18,840 bases of DNA from Anaerolineaceae bacterium. Lineage in GTDB: Bacteria; Chloroflexota; Anaerolineae; Anaerolineales; Anaerolineaceae. The stretch covers positions 1 through 18,840 of the forward strand of contig DMDF01000057.1 in NCBI GenBank assembly GCA_003446605.1, read 5' to 3'. Positions 1 to 8,203 of this stretch are shown piece by piece (position 1 is the first letter of the stretch; every line of letters begins with the position of its first letter). A program made the translations under genes and the position numbers. The notes below the pieces were generated by a model, which saw only the letters and a list, made by a program, of their open reading frames with translations, had not been told where the DNA came from and did not search any database.

Positions 1-840
1 CTGGTTCAATTCCTCAGTGGGAACTGCATAGTAATCAGCCCAGGTTGCGCAGTCGCCATCCCAACCACCGTTAGCGCCTACCCAAGCTTTGCTTTCGATG
101 GCTGCCCAACCGCCATTAGCGAGGGTGGGGATGAAAGGAGCCCAAGCTTGTGCCAGGTTGAAGGTAACAGTACCAGCAGCAGCATCAGCTACTACCGTTG
201 ATTTTACTGTTTCACAAACAGCTGCCAGTGTCTCGGCATCATAAGCTTTCAAGGCTTCTTGATCGTCATAGGGTGGATTCTCTGGATCAACCAGTTCGAC
301 AACGTCAACCAGACCGGCGCCTAACAATGGTTCAACAACCATCCACTGGGGTGAGTTGGTGCCACCAGCCAAAATACGGCGCTGGAAACTAAACGCAACA
401 TCCTCAACGGTCATATCGGTACCGTCATGGAATTTCACACCATCGCGAATCTTGAAAGTCACAGTTTTGCCATCTTCAGAGATGCCACCATTTTCGAGGG
501 AAGGAACTTCCAAAGCCAACATTGGAACAAATGTTGAAGCTTGGTCTTTTTCCATGAAAATAAGGGTGTCATAAACGTTTGCCATAATCTCGCCACCTGC
601 GGTTTCATAATCTCTTGAGGTGTCGAGAGTTTCGGGATCACCAAACGTTGTTTCTACCCAGGTGGTAGGATCCTTGGACGCTCGCCAGAATGTATCGGCA
701 TCGGCAGCTTCCTCTACTACTGCTTCCTCGCCGGGTGTAACTTCAGCTTCTTCAGCTGCAGTTTCGGCGGGTTGGCAAGCAACGAGGAGTGTCGCAAGGA
801 CTACCAGGGCAGTTAATAAAACATACCATTTTGAACGCAT
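1..840 (-). CDS. Family-5 (peptide/nickel) ABC transporter substrate-binding lipoprotein, partial
   Basis: The visible 280 codons are the N-terminal part; the C-terminus lies beyond position 1. A Lys/Arg start, a hydrophobic stretch (residues 7-20) and the lipobox LVAC place the lipidated cysteine at residue 22. An acidic Glu/Ala-rich linker follows (about 26-50). The mature part has family SBP_bac_5 hallmarks: FGDPETLD near the start, the YDTLIFME segment, and VTFKIRDGVKFHDGTDMTVEDVAFSF, given here in short as the FHDGT...TVEDVAFS motif typical of DppA/OppA-like proteins. The start is supported by GGAGGAGC about 6 bases upstream. Codons are strongly biased to GGT, GCT and GTT, suggesting high expression. 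It lies 72 bp behind the oppF-like gene on the same strand and probably delivers ligand to that importer at the cell surface. Ligand identity cannot be read from sequence; peptides are the default guess, though some family members bind sugars. Confidence 0.93.
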   Translation of the reverse strand, partial: MRSKWYVLLTALVVLATLLVACQPAETAAEEAEVTPGEEAVVEEAADADTFWRASKDPTTWVETTFGDPETLDTSRDYETAGGEIMANVYDTLIFMEKDQASTFVPMLALEVPSLENGGISEDGKTVTFKIRDGVKFHDGTDMTVEDVAFSFQRRILAGGTNSPQWMVVEPLLGAGLVDVVELVDPENPPYDDQEALKAYDAETLAAVCETVKSTVVADAAAGTVTFNLAQAWAPFIPTLANGGWAAIESKAWVGANGGWDGDCATWADYYAVPTEELNQ

Positions 841-911
841 CTTGCTCCTCCATATTTTTTTTAGCTTATTTTACTTACACGTTAAACACAATATTATCTC
901 TCTCCTTTTCC

Positions 912-923
912 ATCACCTCCTTT
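912..923 (-). promoter_or_regulatory. Consensus Shine-Dalgarno sequence with no start codon behind it
   Basis: The minus strand reads AAAGGAGGTGAT, matching the full complement of the usual bacterial 16S 3' end, and it overlaps the stop codon (913-915) of the oppF-like gene. The only close ATG follows immediately, too near for normal use. The next gene starts 72 bp on with its own ribosome binding site. The sequence is certain; any function is a guess. Confidence 0.4.
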
Positions 924-1920
924 GTTGTAGAGATTTTGAATTATACCAAAAGTGGCATGCCACATAGTGATCAGGCTCCACTTCTTTCCATTCAGGACGT
1001 TCCTCAGCACAAATAGGCTGCGCTAACGGGCAACGGGTACGGAACCGACAACCCGATGGTGGATTAATAGGCGAGGGAACATCTCCCTCCAAGATGATCC
1101 TCTTCCTTTTTTCTTCCACTTTTGGATCGGGGATGGGCACTGCGGATAACAACGCAATGGAATAAGGATGTAACGGATTTTCATACAGTGTTGTTCGGTC
1201 TGCTAATTCCACCAAAACACCCAGATACATCACGATCACGCGATTGCTGATGTGGCGCACCATGGAAAGATCATGAGCTATGAACAAATAGGTCAGACCA
1301 ATCTCTTTCTGGAGATCTTCAAGAAGATTGACCACCTGAGCCTGGATGGAGACATCCAGAGCTGAAATAGGTTCATCACAAACAATCAGATCAGGCTGTA
1401 ATGCTAGAGAGCGTGCCACACCGATACGCTGTCGCTGACCACCAGAGAATTCATGGGGGTAGCGATCCACATAGGCGGGGTTTAAACCCACCAATTCAAG
1501 CAGTTCTTTAACGCGATTGCGAACTTCTTTTCCATGAGCCATATTATGCACCACCAAAGGCTCACCAATGATCTCTTCCACCGTCATACGTGGATTCAAG
1601 CTGGCGTATGGGTCTTGAAAAATCATTTGTATCTGGCGGCGTGATTGGCGCATCTCTTCACTTTTTAGTTTTACCAGGTCTTTTCCTTCAAAAATGACTT
1701 TCCCTGCTGTTGGTTTGTACAATTGTAAAATCGTGCGTCCTGTGGTTGTTTTACCACAACCTGACTCGCCAACCAATCCCAGCGTTTCGCCTCGATAGAT
1801 ATCAAAAGTAATACCATCAACAGCATGAACATAACCAACAGTTCTTTGAATAACACCCCTTTTAATGGGGAAGTACATTACTAAATCTTCAACATGGAGG
1901 ATTACTTCTTTTTCTGGCAT
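913..1920 (-). CDS. oppF: Oligopeptide/dipeptide ABC transporter ATP-binding protein, OppF/DppF type
   Basis: This 335-aa cytoplasmic ATPase powers a peptide-type importer, normally as a heterodimer with the OppD partner encoded just upstream. Visible motifs are Walker A GESGCGKT (51-58), Q-loop FQDP (101-104), signature SGGQR (159-163), Walker B LIVCDEP (178-184) and the switch His216. The C-terminal oligo_HPY region (about 245-325) carries cysteines 291, 297, 304 and 322. Length is normal for the family. The start codon shares one base with the stop of the upstream gene (TAATG), and AAGGAGCGC lies just before it, so translation is probably coupled. OppF rather than OppD is chosen from the QDPYASLNPRMTV and CDEPISALDVSIQAQ stretches and from second position in the pair. 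Substrate class (peptide, nickel or sugar) is not fixed by sequence. Confidence 0.93.
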   Translation of the reverse strand: MPEKEVILHVEDLVMYFPIKRGVIQRTVGYVHAVDGITFDIYRGETLGLVGESGCGKTTTGRTILQLYKPTAGKVIFEGKDLVKLKSEEMRQSRRQIQMIFQDPYASLNPRMTVEEIIGEPLVVHNMAHGKEVRNRVKELLELVGLNPAYVDRYPHEFSGGQRQRIGVARSLALQPDLIVCDEPISALDVSIQAQVVNLLEDLQKEIGLTYLFIAHDLSMVRHISNRVIVMYLGVLVELADRTTLYENPLHPYSIALLSAVPIPDPKVEEKRKRIILEGDVPSPINPPSGCRFRTRCPLAQPICAEERPEWKEVEPDHYVACHFWYNSKSLQQRR

Positions 1921-2906
1921 TAGCGCTCCTTCTCAGTTTTGGTGTCAACCCAACATGCTACTCGATGGTTTTCACCAACCAGCATCAGCTGTGGATTTTC
2001 GTCTAAGCATTTTTCAATGCGATAGGGGCAACGTGATGCAAATGGGCAAAATGTTGGTCTTTTGAAAAGAACCGGAGGAACGCCTTCAATAGATACAAGT
2101 CGTTTCTTCTCATCTAAATCCAGGCGGGGCAAACTGCGCAGCAAACCTAACGTATAAGGATGCTCAGGGGATGCATATAAATCAGTCACGTTGGCTTCTT
2201 CCACAATATATCCCGCATACATCACAACCACCCGGTCAGCCAATCCCGCAATCACGCCCAGGTCGTGGGTAATCCAGATAATTGACATACCCAATTCTTC
2301 GCGCAAATTAAGCACAAGATCCATGATCTGCGCCTGAATGGTCACATCCAGAGCAGTGGTAGGTTCATCAGCAATTAAGATCTGGGGTGAACAGGTAAGC
2401 GCCATAGCAATCATCGCACGCTGGCGCATACCACCAGAAAATTGATGGGGGTAGTCTTTCATACGATCTTCAGGATTGGGGATTCGAACCAGATTGAGCA
2501 TTTCGACTGCACGATCCCAAGCTTGCTTTTTATCCATGCCAAGGTGAATTTCCAGCGGTTCCATTATTTGCTTCCCGATGGTTTGAACGGGATTAAAGGA
2601 AGTCATCGGGTCTTGAAAAACGAACCCAATCTGTGCACCACGAACATGTCTTAATTCTTCACGAGATAATTTTAGGAGATCTCTGCCCTGGAATATTGCT
2701 TCTCCTGATACGATCTCACCTGGAGGTTGGGGGATTAATCGTAAGGTAGATAACATTGAGACACTTTTACCGCATCCGCTTTCCCCAACGATGCCGAGTG
2801 TCTCACCTTCTTGAAGAGAGAATGAAACCCCATTGACAGCATGTACTGTCCCTTCCCTTGTGTGAAATTGTGTTTCCAGGTCTTTTACACTGAATAGTTC
2901 TGCCAT
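1920..2906 (-). CDS. oppD: Oligopeptide/dipeptide ABC transporter ATP-binding protein, OppD/DppD type
   Basis: This 328-aa ATPase is the partner of the following oppF-like subunit. It shows Walker A GESGCGKS (41-48), Q-loop FQDPMTSFNP (97-106), signature SGGMR (157-161), Walker B LIADEP (177-182) and His214. Its C-terminal oligo_HPY segment has cysteines 287, 293, 300 and 318, spaced exactly as in the partner. QDPMTSFNP and SGGMRQRAMIAMAL are characteristic of OppD/DppD. The start has AAAGGG about 9 bases upstream. A strong promoter and a hairpin leader lie in the 177-bp gap before it, so it is likely to head its own transcript as well as receive readthrough from the binding-protein gene. Permease genes are absent here and are expected beyond the left edge. 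Confidence 0.93.
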   Translation of the reverse strand: MAELFSVKDLETQFHTREGTVHAVNGVSFSLQEGETLGIVGESGCGKSVSMLSTLRLIPQPPGEIVSGEAIFQGRDLLKLSREELRHVRGAQIGFVFQDPMTSFNPVQTIGKQIMEPLEIHLGMDKKQAWDRAVEMLNLVRIPNPEDRMKDYPHQFSGGMRQRAMIAMALTCSPQILIADEPTTALDVTIQAQIMDLVLNLREELGMSIIWITHDLGVIAGLADRVVVMYAGYIVEEANVTDLYASPEHPYTLGLLRSLPRLDLDEKKRLVSIEGVPPVLFKRPTFCPFASRCPYRIEKCLDENPQLMLVGENHRVACWVDTKTEKER

Positions 2907-2938
2907 TTATAATGCCCTTTACTGTGGGATTTTTGCCA

Positions 2939-2958
2939 GGCAAATATGAATATTTGCC
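2939..2958 (-). promoter_or_regulatory. Hairpin in the oppD leader
   Basis: An inverted repeat with arms GGCAAATA (2939-2946) and TATTTGCC (2951-2958) and a 4-nt loop lies 33 bp before the oppD start. It falls inside the leader expected from the promoter at 2982-3010. No U-run follows it on the minus strand, so it is not a standard terminator. An mRNA stability element or a protein-binding dyad are both possible. Confidence 0.45.
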
Positions 2959-2981
2959 GGACCTGGTCAAAAGTTCGGATT

Positions 2982-3010
2982 ATTTTACAATACATAAAAT
3001 TGCATGTCAA
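2982..3010 (-). promoter_or_regulatory. Sigma-70 promoter for oppD-oppF and the second binding-protein gene
   Basis: The minus strand carries a perfect -35 TTGACA (3005-3010), a 17-bp spacer and a -10 TAAAAT (2982-2987, one mismatch). It is the best promoter match I found in the window. It sits in the gap between the 644-aa binding-protein gene and oppD and predicts a leader of roughly 70 nt. Confidence 0.7.
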
Positions 3011-3083
3011 CTGTTCACCTATCCAACGAAAAAATGCAACATGACCAATGTTTCGATATTGTATCCGTTTTTTCATTATACAT

Positions 3084-5018
3084 CTAATTACAAGTGTCAC
3101 GAAATTCCCAATACTCTAGCGAAGAATAGGGATATTTTTCACTAGCATAATTGGTGGGGAGGCAAAGCGACCCAGTACTTACAAACACTCTTGGATTGAA
3201 TGACAATGCAACGAAAGGGACATCCTGCTGTAAAATTTTGCCTGCCTCGACGTGATTTTGCAGCGCTTGTTCCGATTCTGTACTGCCAAACCGAGCTAGC
3301 CAACAATAGGAATCATAGGCGGAATTCTGATAGCCAGTTATATTGCCACCACCATCGTTTGTACCGATCCAGTAATTCGCTTCTGATGGAATTTCCTCAC
3401 TTTCAAATAACTGGCAAGGAAGCAAATCACCCGCCTTCCAGGAAAGTAAAGCCAAATCAAAATTACGCCCAAAGAGAACTCCATCAGCACCGGGCTCATA
3501 TAATTCTGTAAGTGGCAAGGATACAATATTCACCTGTACGCCACAAGGCTGCAAGGATGTTTGAATGGTTTGTGCAGTTCGAATCCTCAGATCACTTTGC
3601 GATGTATATAAATTCAATACCAGCGCCGTACCATCCGGGACATTCGCCACACTGTAAGACAGGCGTGGAGTTGCCGTGTTCCCATCGTGATCTTTCCAAC
3701 CAAGAGCATCCAATGCCGCTGCTCCTGCCAGAGGGTCGTAGGAATAGCCCGATACAGCCGATCCGTCTTGAGGAGAGAATGGAAAATAAGCGAAGGGTAC
3801 ACTTAATTCTGAAATACCCCTTTGAGAAGAGATGGACTCTACATCAATGCATTGGCGCAGCGCTGATCGCACTGCAACATCCCCCAAAATATCGGGGCGA
3901 TCAGAACCATAGGGATAATATCCATCATCATAAGATGAGGGTTGAATACCGAACAATAAAACTTCCCAATCAGATCCTGCAGTGACCTTCACCTGAAAAT
4001 CAGGATCGTTTTTCAGGTTCTCGATCTCCGCATACTGGCTGCTAGTGATGAGTGAATCATCCACAACATCACAACCTGCTGTTGCAACCATGGAGCGGAT
4101 AGATTTTTCCCCATCAATGAATTTCACTGTAATGCGATCGAGCATTGGGTATCCCTCTGAGGAATGAAAATAATATTCATTTCTATCCAGCACAATATGA
4201 TCTCCGCTCACCCAGGAAGAGATCTTAAACGGTCCCCAGCCAATTGGCATGCGAGCAGCAATATCCTGTTTGGTCAGTTCCTGTGGAGTATAAGATCCCC
4301 AGACATGCTGCGGTAGAGGGGAGAAAAAGAAGGTTTCATATTGGGATGTAACTAAACCAGGTAAGGTAATCACCTGTACTGTTTGTTCATCAAGCGCCTG
4401 ATAAGTGGATATTTTTGTTAGGATCGTTTTAAACTTCGATGGAGCAAGTTCTGAGGCAAGATTCTGGCTGTACACCGAATCAGCAGCTTTCACCTTTTCC
4501 CCATCCGACCAGAAAACTCCCTCTTTAATAACGAAATTCATTGCAAGAGCATCCATCTGAATTTGGCTCACTCCATCCCACGTGATAGCACAATCCAAGG
4601 CATGGCAATCACGAGGAAAAAGCTGCACACCCTGTGTCAATGTTGTAACATTTCCATTTATATCAATGATCAAATCGCCAGTATTCACTCCAACAGGCTG
4701 GTAAACAGCGCTTCCACTTTCTAATGAAGGAACTTCCTCTATAATGACTGGAACAGGCTGATAATCCACTTTGTCAAAAGGTCCATCGTAGATTGCGTCA
4801 AAAATGATCTCCGTATCGGAAGTGACAGCATCAAAATAAAACAGAGTCTCCGGTTCATGTGCAGTACAGAGCGTAATTTCCTTTAAAGGAACCGGAGTGG
4901 GTGTTGGTTCAACCACCGTCGGGGTTGGTGAGCTGATGGATGCAGCACCACAGGAAGTTAGAATAAATCCTACTGCGAGGATTAGGAGGATGGATCTATA
5001 TAATGGTAGATGGCTCAT
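3084..5018 (-). CDS. Family-5 ABC transporter substrate-binding lipoprotein, cysteine-rich
   Basis: This 644-aa secreted lipoprotein has a hydrophobic signal peptide (about 6-20) and lipobox LTSC with lipidated Cys23, then a Thr/Pro-rich tether (29-44). The mature domain resembles SBP_bac_5: the opening LKEITLCTAHEPETL, FVIKEGVFWSDGEKVKAADSVYS (about 162-184, matching the family's F..R.GVKFHDG..lta.Dv pattern), the GWGPFKISSW segment (260-269) and the late ALRQCIDVE segment (386-394). It is somewhat longer than typical OppA-like proteins. Ten cysteines besides Cys23 (51, 138, 143, 316, 390, 492, 535, 572, 619, 643) are unusual for the family and could form disulfides. The gene begins 32 bp after rsgA with a modest AGAGAG ribosome binding site and no terminator between. 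It probably feeds the OppDF importer as an alternative receptor. The ligand is unknown. Confidence 0.88.
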   Translation of the reverse strand: MSHLPLYRSILLILAVGFILTSCGAASISSPTPTVVEPTPTPVPLKEITLCTAHEPETLFYFDAVTSDTEIIFDAIYDGPFDKVDYQPVPVIIEEVPSLESGSAVYQPVGVNTGDLIIDINGNVTTLTQGVQLFPRDCHALDCAITWDGVSQIQMDALAMNFVIKEGVFWSDGEKVKAADSVYSQNLASELAPSKFKTILTKISTYQALDEQTVQVITLPGLVTSQYETFFFSPLPQHVWGSYTPQELTKQDIAARMPIGWGPFKISSWVSGDHIVLDRNEYYFHSSEGYPMLDRITVKFIDGEKSIRSMVATAGCDVVDDSLITSSQYAEIENLKNDPDFQVKVTAGSDWEVLLFGIQPSSYDDGYYPYGSDRPDILGDVAVRSALRQCIDVESISSQRGISELSVPFAYFPFSPQDGSAVSGYSYDPLAGAAALDALGWKDHDGNTATPRLSYSVANVPDGTALVLNLYTSQSDLRIRTAQTIQTSLQPCGVQVNIVSLPLTELYEPGADGVLFGRNFDLALLSWKAGDLLPCQLFESEEIPSEANYWIGTNDGGGNITGYQNSAYDSYCWLARFGSTESEQALQNHVEAGKILQQDVPFVALSFNPRVFVSTGSLCLPTNYASEKYPYSSLEYWEFRDTCN

Positions 5019-5050
5019 ACATACTCTCTCTTCTTTGATTTCTTTGTCAA

Positions 5051-5977
5051 TTAATATAGGTGCGAAGTCTCAAGTTCTTCTCTCAACCTCAAATACGAAT
5101 CATATCTTGCTTGACTGATTTCCCCATTTTCCACCGCGGCTTTGATGCCACATTGGGGTTCCTGATCGTGACTACAATTGCTAAATTGGCATTTTTCCAC
5201 AGAAGATCGGAATTCACAAAAGTACCCATCCAATTCTTCCGGCTCGACATCCCATATTGATAATTGCCGGATACCGGGCAGGTCTGCTACATAACTATCC
5301 TCATCTAATGGAAATAACTGGCGAACAGTGGTGGTGTGGCGACCTTTTTGTGAACTTTTTTTAAGGGTACGTACCTCCAACCCCAAACCAGGGCGAAGTG
5401 CATTCAATAAGCTTGTCTTTCCCACCCCAGAAGGACCAGCAAAAGCGGATATTTTACCCTGCAGTTGTTCACGTAATAATTCGATCCCGACCCGCCCATT
5501 AGCTGATGTGTACAGAACAGGATAGCCAATATCGGTATAATTGGAAAAGATCTGTTCGGCATCCATCTGATTCATCAAATCCACTTTGTTTGCCACAATA
5601 ATTGGCGTTATCTGTTGTTTTTCTGCAATGACCAGAAAACGATCCAGCATTCTCAAACTAGGATCGGGGTCCGTACAGGAAAACACAAATACAGCCTGAT
5701 CAGCATTGGCTACCAGTATCTGTTTATAATCACCTCGCGTGGTGGGCGCCATGCGCACCAAGGCATGTTCTCTTGGTTGGATATCTTCGATCACACCTTC
5801 TTTTTCATTGAGTGCACTGACAATAACCTGGTCACCGATCGCAACCAGATCTTCCAATTTTCGGTTCTGTTTAATACGCCCACGTAGCTGACATAGTAGC
5901 AGTCTATCTTCTGTTTTAACTGTAAAAAAACCTGCCTGCATGCGGATAACAAGACCAGAAATCAATTCGCTCGTCAT
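5051..5977 (-). CDS. rsgA: Ribosome small subunit-dependent GTPase RsgA (YjeQ/EngC)
   Basis: This 308-aa GTPase acts in late 30S maturation. The circularly permuted G-motif order is diagnostic: G4 NKVD (130-133), G5 TSA (157-159), G1 GPSGVGKTS (181-189), G2 around GRHTTT (212-217), G3 DLPG (232-235). An N-terminal OB-fold region spans about 1-70. The C-terminal zinc knuckle has ligands Cys263, Cys268, His270 and Cys276. Length is normal. The start codon overlaps the stop of the penicillin-binding protein gene by 4 bases (ATGA), pointing to coupled translation. The 644-aa binding-protein gene follows 32 bp downstream. Confidence 0.96.
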   Translation of the reverse strand: MTSELISGLVIRMQAGFFTVKTEDRLLLCQLRGRIKQNRKLEDLVAIGDQVIVSALNEKEGVIEDIQPREHALVRMAPTTRGDYKQILVANADQAVFVFSCTDPDPSLRMLDRFLVIAEKQQITPIIVANKVDLMNQMDAEQIFSNYTDIGYPVLYTSANGRVGIELLREQLQGKISAFAGPSGVGKTSLLNALRPGLGLEVRTLKKSSQKGRHTTTVRQLFPLDEDSYVADLPGIRQLSIWDVEPEELDGYFCEFRSSVEKCQFSNCSHDQEPQCGIKAAVENGEISQARYDSYLRLREELETSHLY

Positions 5978-8199
5978 CCTGCAATGGTTGGTGTAGGTTC
6001 AGGTTCCACTGGTTCTCGATAGGGTGTCTGGGTTGGGGTCAATGTAAACTCGAGTGTAGGGGTGCGCGTTACATTAAACTCTGTTTCCCAAGGATAAAGT
6101 TTTTGTGGCTCTCCAAAATAATAGGTTTCAATAATACGACGGAAGATAGGAGCCGCAATTTCTGATCCCTCACCACCATTTTCTACCAGCACCACAACGG
6201 CAATATCTGGCTTATCCTCCCGGTTGGTCTCGGTATACCCGGTAAACCAAGCATGGGCATCCCCCATCGGATTCTGTGCCGTACCGGTTTTACCGTACAT
6301 GGTAATATTCAAACCACTCAACTCATCATGCGCCGTACCTCGGCGAGAACTCACCACCAAGCCCATACCCTCGCGCACTGCCTCGAGCGTTGTTTCGCTG
6401 ATAGGTAATGTTCCCTGGGATTCAGGCTCAAAGGTATAGGTCGTTACGTCGGTTGAACTGGTCATGCTTTCAATCAGCTGGGGACGATAGAGAGTGCCAC
6501 CATTCGCGATGGCAGCAACGAAGCGCACCACCTGCAAAGGTGTAACCAGCATCTCTCCCTGACCAATACCCTGCTGCACCGCATCCCCATCCGTTTGGGG
6601 GTCGGGGATGGAACCAGCGTCTTCAGCGATCTGTTCAATGCCAGTTGCACTTCCCAATCCAAAACCGCGTGCCATATCCGACAGGTATGTAGCACCCATC
6701 TGGCGGAAAAGGTCCAATCCGAGATGATAGAACCAGGGGTTGCAAGATCGCATCAGCCCTTCAACAAGGGTCAGGTCTCCACTAGGGTCATAGCCCTTTT
6801 CGAGAGTCCAATCTTCGAATTTTTCACCTGGAAGTTCTTCGAAATAATAATCACAGTAATAAGAAGAATCAGGAGTATAGAGGTCACTCTCCAGCGCGGC
6901 AGACATGGTAATGATCTTGAAGACTGATCCGAGCGGATAAGTACCCTGTGCCGCTCGATTGAGCAGACGCTGTTCCCCATCATTTAATATATCAGTAAGC
7001 AACTCCGCACTGTTGATGTTATTCTGGTCGAACAGGTTCGGGTCGTAACTTGGAGAAGATGCTATGGCTAGGATACGCCCTGTTTCCACTTCCATTACGA
7101 TCGCTGCACCTGTAAAACCAGCAATAGCATTTTGTGTCTGGAGCTGTAAGTCTTTATCAAGTGTGGTTGTGATCGATTGAGCGGGTTGAGGGTCAGCCTG
7201 TGAGATACGCGTCACCACCTGTCCCTCAGTATTTACAACATACAAGGATGCGGAAGGTTTTCCTGCCAGTGCTTCTTCGGCAAATTTTTCCAAACCAGCT
7301 TGCCCCACACTTTCATCCCCAAGGTAACCTCGCTGGGCATATTCATCCTGCTGATCTTCAGAAATTCCCAGCACATAGCCTATAGCCTGCGGTGCAATTC
7401 CGCCGTTGTAGTAATAACGTGATTCATATTCTGAAAGAACCATTCCACCCAAGTTGGCAATGCTCGTCCAGCGCGCGCCAACTTCTTCAGAAGATGCTTC
7501 CCCGATAGGAACATACCAGGTTGGACCCGCATCTTCATAAGCTTCATAGATAGATTGCGTGGTTTTTCCGGTCAACTGGGAAAGATTGTAAACCAGGGCT
7601 CCTTCTTTTCCATCTTCAATCTCTCCGGGGGTGATACCAAGCGCATATGCAGTCGTTTCTTCCACAATAGGTTCACCATTTACATCATAGATATCGCCAC
7701 GTTCCTGGGTGCGAACTTCGAGCGCGAGGGTGTTCCCACCGCTCAATTCTGGTAAAAAAGCGCCATTATCCCAGACCATCTTCCAACCACCTTCTTCCAG
7801 CACCCAGTTGGTTTGCATCTCACGATCAAACTCACCGAACAAGGAAGTGGTGTATTTGACTTGAAAGGTCGCTGAGGCGGCGGTAGGATTGGTTGTCGTT
7901 GCAAGTATGGAAGGGGATAGGGTCTGTAATGTCATGTTTTTTGAAAATTCAGTCAGCAACGTGGAAAAGGCTTCTTCCGTGATTGCACTCTGGCTTGGCT
8001 GGGAGAGATAATCATACATGGTACTGTAATCACGCTCAGCCCAAGCAGCTTGATAGGCTTGTGCCGCGCCATCCACATCTGGCGTTAGCGTCTTGGCAAC
8101 CATGGGGGTAGGTAAAACTTCTTCCTCATTTGAGCTACACCCTGCAAACAGGAATGCTGCAATCACTACAATCGATAGAAAACGTGTTATCTTCTTCAT
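5974..8199 (-). CDS. Lipoprotein penicillin-binding protein, PBP2a/MecA-like domain order (class B transpeptidase)
   Basis: This 741-aa D,D-transpeptidase should cross-link peptidoglycan on the outer face of the membrane. It starts with a signal peptide ending in lipobox LFAGC (Cys21), so it is lipid-anchored rather than held by an uncleaved helix. Domains in order are an NTF2-like MecA_N-type domain (about 43-150), the dimerisation/pedestal domain starting at RTQERGDIYDVNGEPI (163-178) and running to about 310, and the transpeptidase domain (about 345-690). Active-site motifs are intact: SVFK (425-428, nucleophile Ser425), SCN (485-487) and KTGT (637-640). A Thr/Pro-rich tail ends the protein. 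The start has AGGAT 7 bases upstream inside the end of maf, 4 bp away; the stop overlaps rsgA. The MecA-like order recalls low-affinity PBPs, but beta-lactam resistance cannot be inferred from architecture alone. Confidence 0.93.
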   Translation of the reverse strand: MKKITRFLSIVVIAAFLFAGCSSNEEEVLPTPMVAKTLTPDVDGAAQAYQAAWAERDYSTMYDYLSQPSQSAITEEAFSTLLTEFSKNMTLQTLSPSILATTTNPTAASATFQVKYTTSLFGEFDREMQTNWVLEEGGWKMVWDNGAFLPELSGGNTLALEVRTQERGDIYDVNGEPIVEETTAYALGITPGEIEDGKEGALVYNLSQLTGKTTQSIYEAYEDAGPTWYVPIGEASSEEVGARWTSIANLGGMVLSEYESRYYYNGGIAPQAIGYVLGISEDQQDEYAQRGYLGDESVGQAGLEKFAEEALAGKPSASLYVVNTEGQVVTRISQADPQPAQSITTTLDKDLQLQTQNAIAGFTGAAIVMEVETGRILAIASSPSYDPNLFDQNNINSAELLTDILNDGEQRLLNRAAQGTYPLGSVFKIITMSAALESDLYTPDSSYYCDYYFEELPGEKFEDWTLEKGYDPSGDLTLVEGLMRSCNPWFYHLGLDLFRQMGATYLSDMARGFGLGSATGIEQIAEDAGSIPDPQTDGDAVQQGIGQGEMLVTPLQVVRFVAAIANGGTLYRPQLIESMTSSTDVTTYTFEPESQGTLPISETTLEAVREGMGLVVSSRRGTAHDELSGLNITMYGKTGTAQNPMGDAHAWFTGYTETNREDKPDIAVVVLVENGGEGSEIAAPIFRRIIETYYFGEPQKLYPWETEFNVTRTPTLEFTLTPTQTPYREPVEPEPTPTIAG

Positions 8200-8203
8200 A
8201 GTT

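Noticed and set aside
573..580. AAACGTTT, a possible second LacI-type half operator
   Set aside because: It is inside the binding-protein coding sequence, the palindrome does not extend beyond the 8-bp core, and there is no promoter near it.
620..967. Open frame of 115 codons on the plus strand
   Set aside because: It is antisense to the signal peptide and linker of the left-edge binding protein; the Ser/Ala-rich translation mirrors the Glu/Ala-rich linker codons.
2478..2492. TTCGAA core with flanking GG/CC resembling a tRNA T-arm
   Set aside because: It lies inside the oppD-like coding sequence and no acceptor stem, anticodon arm or cloverleaf can be formed around it.
3512..3985. Open frame of 157 codons on the plus strand
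   Set aside because: It is antisense to the well-supported 644-aa binding protein, has no ribosome binding site, and its translation has no recognisable motif or domain pattern.
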